Assembly: GCA_034440615.1 (NCBI GenBank)
Contig: JAOTOM010003152.1
Location: forward strand, 62,001 to 126,000
Length of the DNA stretch: 64,000 nucleotides
Reading direction: 5' to 3'
Origin: Ashinkailepas kermadecensis
Taxonomy: Eukaryota; Arthropoda; Thecostraca; Neolepadidae
Below are positions 1-9,000 of this stretch, piece by piece. Numbering within the stretch: the first letter of the stretch is position 1; each line of letters begins with the position of its first letter. The notes under the pieces were generated by a model, which was given only the letters and a program-made list of their open reading frames with translations, was not told the origin of the DNA and made no database searches. The translations under genes and the position numbers were made by a program.

Positions 1-2900
1 TGTCAATGTCTAAGTTGAATGACGTGGATGCTGATGGTTTGTGGGAGCTGATACATTGCTACTATCCATATTTTGGCAGTGCCTGAGGTCAAAGGCAGTA
101 TTTGTTTACATCACAAATGGGTCTATAGACTGTACCATACCTGGAAGTTGAAATAAGCTGGATAATTGTTCCGAAGTACTGGATTAGAAACTAAATGTTG
201 GATGGGCTCTCTTGTGTTTTTTTTTGTCCCTCCAATAATTATGCATTTGAACATTACATATTATAGCACAGAGGCCAGCTCCCCTTGCATTTCTAATCCA
301 CCAGCTTCAGTATTGCTAATATGTTTGAGGACCTTTTGTTGATTTTTGTTTGTTTGTTATTCTATACTTCAATTAAAAAGTCACAAAAAGGTCTTTGTTC
401 AGAAAAACTTGGCTAAGGCCTAATCATTTTCTATCAGGAACAATGGTGTTTTGAGGATGCCTGAGGTGAAAGATAGCATTATTTTTCATTGGAAATAAGT
501 TTGTGTGGCTGTACCGTATCTGCAAGTTGAAGCAAATTGCGATCAAATGTATCTGTATTTGCCAATGACTGTTTGCTTATTGGCGGTCACCGTACAAAAC
601 ATGAGGAATGAACTGAATGATGCCACATTTCTTTGGGATTAGTTTCCAAGTATGCATGCCAGGATATCTCTTCCCTACCCACAAACCCATACATTGAGCC
701 CTCATGAAAATCTTAACATGTTTGGGTCGGACGGGAAGTGATAGAAAAACAAGTCAGAATACTTCGACAAGTCAGAATACTTCGATTTTGTTCCAATGCC
801 GCCACACCCTGTGCTGTGGTACTTTCGAACAGCTGCATGCCTCGCGGTCACTTTACATGACCTCAGACTTAAAAATGTGGGGCCTGGGGGCCTCTCCCAC
901 CCCATGATCTTGACCTGGCAACTTGCTACTGATCAGGTGACAGTTGGATCATTACGAGTGAGTGCGAAACCCGAGCGAGTACTCTCGCGTGTATGGTAAG
1001 GGAGTTCACCTGCCCAGCCCGGCCCGGCACGCTTGCGAAGCTTTAGCAGCTTTTGTGTTACATGGTTTCGTATTTTACTTCTTTCGCTCAGAGTCAGATG
1101 CGTTTTTTTATTTTTATTTCTACCGATTTGTATCCCAATAGTCTGTGTGAATCGTGCTTAATCTTTCGCGCCTCTTCCACTGGTGGCCTACTTTCGACAG
1201 CGTTCCGTAGTGTAATGCAGCATTTCAAAGTCTGATTTTCCCACTCAGACCCAGATCTACATTCTAATTCTGATATTCGTCAACTTGCATCACAATATTT
1301 ATCCAGATGTATTAAGGACTAACTATAGATTTTGCACCGCGGCCGACCGCCATCATACGGTTCCCTAGCTTAGAGGTACCACTGCTGGTAAGTGTTCCGG
1401 CAGTCCAAGTTCAGTCTGGGGATGGGTGACGGCTGCTTGTCTCTGCTTGTAGTCATGCAACGTGGTGAGTGTTTCGTATCCAAAATCACTTAACTCCCCA
1501 TACATGCTTCAAGGCGCGCAACTGTAAATGCTCAAGGTAGTGCGCCTATGGCTGACATGCATTGAAATTCGACTATGCTGCACTTTTGACACTCGTCCTT
1601 GCTCACACAGTGACCTTGTAGGCACTTTATACTGGCTTTGTATTGCTTAGACTTGCATGATATTGATAGCAGGGCTTATAATTAGTGATATCTCTGATCA
1701 TTGTTCCATCTACTTCATGTGGATTACCATTTTTAAAACCTGTATGTGATACCACTAAATTAATGCAGGTTTTATGCTGCACTAATATAGAAGCATTGAA
1801 GGAGTTCCAAGTTGATGGCTTCATAAGTGATACTAATGTGCATGCACACTGGAATAGCATAGTTGACTGAACAATCCGCACTTAGAACAGCATAAACCGG
1901 CATAAGGCGCCATTAAGGGCGTTAGGCGAGCGAGGACATGACTGGCTATATGGACCCATGGCTGCAGACATAGGATCGGGAAATAGTGGGCAGAAAACCT
2001 GTGAGCCAGCAGTCATCGCCACCTGCAGTAACTGGGCTCTATTGGAAGCCCATGGAGGCAATGATATCGTGTCCAAATTTGGCAGCATTTCCGAGATTTC
2101 ATTAAGAGGTATAACTGGTTTCGGCGCCGTGTATTCTAATCGAATGATCGTGCACCATATCCGGCGGAGGAGACCGATTTCGCAAGCAGTGCATCAAATG
2201 TTGGAGTGTGCATCCAAAAACTAATCCATTTGCATAAATTCTGGATATTCTTATTGAATTTGGGCCCCTGTGACTTTTGTGCATGTCTGTCCCAATTCAG
2301 CGCAGTATCTATAAAATTGTCAGCAGAATGGTCGGCTTGCCGGCCCCGGGGCGCGCAGGTCACGTGGTATGATGGTCCATCCTGGTCCTTAGCCGCGTGA
2401 CCGACGGCTGGCTTCCTGGTCCTTAGCTGGTGCCGACCTAGCCAGCACCAGCCAAGTTCCGCCTTTCATTCACATAAATATGCGCACCACAAGGAACATT
2501 TGCCGACGAAAGCCGCTTAAAATCCACCTTAGAAGACATCTAATTCTGGCCGAATGAATTCGAACTTGAAACGCTGTAATAAACAAATTTATTCGGATTT
2601 CAAAAGCGTGACGGTCAGGTCGGATCTGGACGCTTGGATCAACCTTCCTCGTAACTGCACGGCAGTAGACTCGCGCTCAAGATTCGCCGACGATCATGTT
2701 CGTATAGGGAAGACTGGTTTGATGTTATATCTTTGGATACCTGATGTTTTTTAATCGTGTTCATAGTGGGATTGGTATTTTCAACATGGAATTGAGCTGA
2801 GGGTCGTGTGCTCCTTGTCAAGTACTTGGTCAGCTGGTCCAGCCGCTGACTGGTGTGGTGTGTATTATATGTGCTGACATATGTGCCCCTCCAGATTACG
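1..2900. other. Region upstream of Eaf, no gene recognised
   Basis: No conserved protein or RNA gene was recognised. Positions 80-160 and 457-540 are two diverged copies of one sequence (shared words TGCCTGAGGT and CTGCAAGTTGAA), so an old repeat lies here. From about 2320 the sequence becomes GC-rich and holds a CACGTG E-box near 2361; it may be the Eaf promoter or 5' leader. The bases before the Eaf ATG (polypyrimidine run then CAG at 2892) look like a splice acceptor, so an untranslated first exon may lie somewhere in this stretch. Confidence 0.4.
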
Positions 2901-3006
2901 ATGGCCTCCATAGCAGATCGTCTTGGGCTGACCGGCGAGCACGACCTGGTGATCGGCGCCAGCTTCAGCAAGAACAACAAAGGCACAGCCTTCCACTCTG
3001 TCAGAT
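2901..3006 (+). CDS. Eaf exon 1
   Basis: Codes residues 1-35 plus one base, ending in the invariant FHSVR; the next codon (Tyr) is split across the intron (AGAT|gtaaga). The ATG lies only 8 nt after a good acceptor-like CAG at 2892, so translation may begin near the start of a second transcribed exon. Confidence 0.88.
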
Positions 3007-6000
3007 GTAAGACGACACATGTCACGCTTAGTCCGGGAGTGAAAGTTCGCGTGATTCCATCTTGTAGCTGTTTTGCACTCCACATTTGAATGGAAGAACA
3101 ACGGCTTTTTGAAAACATGGATTTCGTGCGCTGCTGCTAAGCTTTTATCATACCTGGTAGTATTAAATACTCGTTTTCAATCTGGCAGAATTGTGCATGC
3201 ACAATCTTCCCTCAGTGATCTGCCTTTCATTTGAAAAGCGATATCAATCGAATCCGCACTCGGCTCGTGTACGATGTTTATAATATGATAGCCAAATCAC
3301 TGCTTCTGTATGCCACATCGACATGTTTCATTAGAGACTGCAAACTTAATGACGTACATAGATGGTCGAACCCGATTAGCTTGGACGTGCCTATTTTTAA
3401 CTGGTTCCATTTCGCAAATTTTAGGCGCTGTGATATCGGACCGTATTTCACTTCGATTTGGCCTCTGGTGATCACTCTTTCCCCGCGAACATCCCGTTAA
3501 AGGCCTGTCATTGAGCTTTCCTCTTTTCACGGTGCGCTTCAATGTGCACTACGATGGCTTGTCGTGGGTTTCACGGAGAGCCTACTTTGTGCTTCAAGAT
3601 GCGATGCGTTGTGCTTCACGGTGCACTGCCACGTGTTTCACGGTGGGCTGCCGTGTGTCTCACGGCTGCCGTGTTTCACGGTGGGCTGCCATATGTCTCA
3701 CGTCTGCCGTGTGTCCCACGATGGGCTGCCGTATGTCTCACGGCTGCGGTGTGTTTCACGGTGGGCTGCCGTGTGTCTCACGTCTGCCGTGTGTCCCACG
3801 ATGGGCTGCCGTATGTCTCACGGCTGCGGTGTGTTTCACGGTGGGCTGCCGTGTGTCTCACGGGTGCCGTGTGCCCCACGGTGGGCTGCCGTATGTCTCA
3901 CGGCTGCCGTGTGTCTCACGGTGGACTGCCATATGTCTCACGGCTGCCGTGTGTCTCACGGGTGCGCTGTGGTGTGTTTCACGGTGCGATGTCATGCGCT
4001 TCACGACTGGTTGCCATACCCGGCCAGATGACTTCAAGCCGGCGTCGGTCGACACGTCCAAGACGGCCACCGTCGACGTGGGCGACAACCACAGCGTGAC
4101 GGTGACTATGCCGCACATCGACGGTCCCCAGCAGACCGTGTACCGCGGCAACAGCCGGCCCTACCACAAGGAGTGCGTGCTCGTGATCAACCGCGACACG
4201 GGCGAGATCCGCCTCGAGAAACTTTCCGAGAACATCCAGGTCAAGAAGACCAGGTCAGTCGCCTGCTCGCCGTCGGATGGCCAGTGTTTCTAGAGTTTAC
4301 CATCGCGCTCAGCAGTCTATTCAGGTGCCAGCAATTGCCCTGTATGAAGCCATTCTTAGCATGTGTTACCTGGCCGTGGAAAAAAGGTATGTTTGCTCAG
4401 GGGCTTTGATTTATGAAAAGTATGGGGAGGGCACAGCACATGGAGGCAATGGACGGGCCCAAATGGGTTGGGGGCTTTATAGGGTCCCATTTTAGAAGTT
4501 TGAATTATTGGGAGGGAAGGGGATAGAGCCAACATTGAGGGGCATTTGCCCCTTGATAAGTATACAAAACCACCCGTGTATTTGCTCCTTTTGTTGTCTG
4601 CTCTTCGTTCTTTGTCGTTGTTTTGCGGTTGTTGACGAGGCAATTATCTAAGTGGAGACATTCACGAGTTTTCGAATGGCTCGTCCTTCATATCGAAAAA
4701 AGAAGGGCGGTAGTTGAGGGATAGATCACATATATACACACCGTCCTGCAGTGATCAATTATTCGTGAAATATGGTGGAATGGGGACGAGTGGTCTAGGG
4801 GTAAGATGCTCGTCTCAATCGAAAGATTGTGGGTTCGAATCTCACCTGTCGCTACTCTTCGCCCGCGACCAATCGGCGTGAGAGATTGGCGACGCTATAT
4901 GACTCAACGGTCGACGTGTCGTAAAAACCAATAACGAAATAGGGTGGAATATACCACTTTCTGAACACTCAATCGACATCCTTCGTCAAGAAGTATCGAC
5001 ATCCTGCTTCTTGATGCATGCTTATGAAGTCTTCATGTCTCTTTTCTAACAGTATCTCGTTTATAAGTAGCATGTGCATGTTCTCGATAAAGAATGGTGA
5101 CACGAACATTTCGCAATGCAATTTCAGGTAAAGAGATTACCTATAATATGATATGGCATACAATGCCAGTTTATAGTATAGTTATTATTCTCCCTAGCCC
5201 GAATCTCTGCCTAAATTATGAATCTCAAAACAAGTGATGAAGGTGCAGTCATAAGTGCCTACACCACTGGCTCAAATTTGAGTCTGAAAGACATCAAAAG
5301 CATTTTAAATGACACTAATTCCATGGCAAATTTCGACTTCCTACTGGGCTCGTTTCGACATTTCACACCTAACGAAAACCGTTATTGAAACCCTGCCGTC
5401 CTGTCTCCGTATTATGAAGTACCGAGAGCCGCTGCCGTGCTACGTGTGGGTAGACGAGCGGCTGTCATTCCATGACTTCCGCGCGTCAGTTGCTAACGTT
5501 CAGTGTCCCCTCTCGCTCCATATGTCCCATTTGACGGCGTCTCGTCCTCGGTATGTCGGAGGGCCCCACACCACATCCTCTCTCAGACTGTGTCCTTTAT
5601 CTGATAACGTATCGTCCTCGGTATGTCGGAGGGCTCACACCACATCCTCTCTCAGGCTGTGTTCCCCACCTGACGGCGTCTCCTCGGTATGTCGGAGGGC
5701 CCCACACCACATCCTCTCTCAGGCTGTGTTCCCCACCTGACGGCGTCTCCTCGGTATGTCGGAGGGCCCCACACCACATCCTCTCTCAGGCTGTGTTCCC
5801 CACCTGACGGCGTCTCCTCGGCAGGTCGGAGGGCTCACACCACATCCTCTCTCAGGCTGTGTTCCCCACCTGACGGCGTCTCCTCGGCAGGTCGGAGGGC
5901 CCCACACCACGTATGCCGGCTATGCCGCGACCCCTCACGCCGATTGATCCCGTCTCGCGGCGCACGTCACCGTCCCAGCAGCAGCACCAGCCCTCGCAAC

Positions 6001-9000
6001 AGCAGCAGCAGCAGGAGCAGCAGCAGCAACAGCAGCAGCAACAGCAGCAGCAACAGCAGCAGCAACAGCAGCAGCGGTTATCACCTCGCCCAGGCGCTCG
6101 GCCGGCGCGTGCCTCGCCCACGGTGCGTCGCCCCTCGCCGGCACCGCCGCCGCCGCCTCAGCCGCCACCGCCCCAGCCGCCGCCCCAGCCGCCGCCCGCA
6201 CCCGGCAGCATGCCAATGCTGGGCATGTTCGATGACGCTGCGCTCCAGATGCCGTCTGACCTCGCCACCACTACCACGCCACGCAAACCGGTCAGTGTTG
6301 GGAGGAGAGTTGTGGCAGTCGGTGGTCTGGTGGTCGCCGCACTTGTTGCGTAACCGTGAATTCTTCGGCTGAAACTGTAATGGCCGCTTGGAATTTGCCT
6401 GACTCTCCACTTTGCGGCATGTGTGAGCTACGGCTTTTGTGGCCTTACCAATGGAGCATGTCGTTGAGACATTTTCTTCAGAAAGGGTGGATTGTGGCAG
6501 AACCAGCCCCAATAGATGGTGACGTTATGCGGATGAGGAGTTGGTTTAGAATATATGTGGCGACACGAAAGAACCATCGGCTGGTGAAAAGTAGTGGGGC
6601 GATTTCAGGACAAATCACCAAGGTATGTTTACCACACCCCCTCCGATTTTGACTAAAATGGGTGTATGTGGTTACCGGTGGCCGAGGTTACGATTCTCAG
6701 ATTTTTCGTTTTTACGTCCAAGGGTCATGAGTTACACGCCATCGAAATTTTGAGTTCACGAAGAAAGCGCATATAGAAAATTGCGTCATCTTGTTAATGG
6801 TAGCAATTCGCGAACCAATATATATGCACAATTTAGAAGAGGAAGACCTATCAAATGCAATAAAAGTAGTTGTGATGATGTGCTGAAGTCAACTTTAGAT
6901 TAAGTTAATTCGTGACCTTTGATTTCCTCGTGGCCCTTTGAAAAAGGTATATTTTAACTTTTTCTTTCTTCGCCGAATATTTTCCCATCAATTGTCTACC
7001 TGTTGCGTCAATATCGTAAAGCTGGCTCCATAATGGGTCACTGAGGTGAAATGTCGGGGCCTGACCTGACCTCCAGACAGTTTTATTGTGTGACCATGAA
7101 TATAGCCGATATGGGTGTTGTTTCAAAGCTATTCGCTCATAGAACACGATGATGATGTTCATAAGTACGCCAGAGGTCAAAGAGATCACATCTGGGTCAG
7201 TGACCTGACCTCGAAATAGTGGATTTGCGTGCATTGCAGAATATCAGTGTATCAGAGAGCACTGAGGTCGCATATGTGTCAGTAACCTGACTTCAAAATG
7301 ATGGTTGTATGTGCATTATGGAAGGTATTTGTTATGGGCGTCGTTGAAGACATTTTGTTTAGAGAGCACCACAGTGCCAAAACGCGTTTGTGAGATCACA
7401 AAGGTCATATAGGTGTGCATGCTGACCTAACCTTGAAATGAAGACTTGCGTCCTGACGATGTTATGGGCGCTGTATAACCTAGGCAGTTGATGCGCCCCT
7501 AAACCCCAATAACAACAACAACGAAAACTTGCGTCCAATGGAAACCTCTGTTCGCTTGCTAAAAATATTTAGTTTTATTCCTTCCATTTGTTATGGAATT
7601 ACTTGATATCGCACAGCGCATATCAGTTACAAGCACACATAGATAAAAGCGAATCATGAACATAGCAGGTGCACATGTACATCATGTACATGCTCCTCTA
7701 AGGTGCAATACAGCACTGCTCGAGGCCGTGTCAGGAATGTCAGTCACGGACATGGTTTCATAGTGGACATTCGCCGATATATCCATTATATCTACTATCT
7801 TTCTTTCTACTATCTTACTATCAGGCTCTCTTTCCACCTGACGGCACACAGCGTTGAAGTGTTGTTCAGGAAGAGCGATACACTTAGCCCGGCCGCAGGT
7901 TTGTCGGCCACACTGCACATTTCGGACGCGGAGACAAATACAAACTGAATCATAGTGCTAAGGCACAACTCACAGTTTCAAGAAATGCTGAAGGGTTGTG
8001 ATTTACCCATCTAATGTCTGTTGGGGGCTGATACGATATACCGCACGCTTAGATGACCCACCAATGCCATCGCATGCATCTGTGCCGTGCCGTTGCCAAA
8101 ACAAAATCCACTCGCAGCTGATACTCCAATCTTTCTGGCGGCTATAAATATTTGCAAAGTCATCGTGCTTTTTAGATTTCCCAGCGTAACCATTGGACAA
8201 GACGTGGAGTTTCTCCATTTCTGAATGCATCTGTCGTATGTAAGGTATCAACACCGACTGCGACGATGCCACTGCAGCCATGTTTTTTGTTGGAAAATTG
8301 GACCACGCAAAACCCTTTGTGTGAATCTCTGGTGCATAGCGCTAACGGATGAAGAGTGCATTGAGAGTTATCCCAATGAAAACTTTTAGCCGCATTCTGG
8401 ATGGTGAATGAATAATTTCGGTTGTCTTGATTTTACAAGATTTTACCGCTGTTGTTTTTATTTTCACTTTTAGCAGTTCTCGCCATAGCATGCTCTTCGG
8501 AGTGTGCACATTTTCTATTCAAAGGAAGGATTTAATGGTGCAACTTAGCTGGTGTTGATCCAACGGCTCCCACTACAGTTCAGCCAGCAAATCACCGGTC
8601 ACGTGGCGATGTTGCTATGCTACGCGATCTGCGTGTCTTGAGGCTCAACGACTGCCTGGCTGGTGTCAGTCTGGTGTGGGGGGGGGGGGGTGCCGTGCTA
8701 AACGGTTTCATGCGGCGTAAACAGACTTAGAAGACTGGAGCAACAGGGACCATGACAGCATGGCGCATGTACCAATATGACAATTCGGAACAGTTCGTGT
8801 CAGTTTGAAATGCGCACAACATTGGACAGATGAGCGCTCTTTGGGCTTGGTTTCGCTCTTTCAGTTGGCTGCAATCTTTCGGCAAGATTGCAGCCAACTT
8901 CGTCTGAATTAGATTGTTTTCAGATTACTTTTTTTGCTGATTGTTTTGATTGTTTTTCGATAGAATCAGATTGTTCGCAAGTATTCCAAAATTTGATGCG

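Noticed and set aside
4782..4860. Functional tRNA gene
   Set aside because: A and B boxes are present, but the head is fused to a repeated body and A-rich tail found in several copies; it is a SINE.
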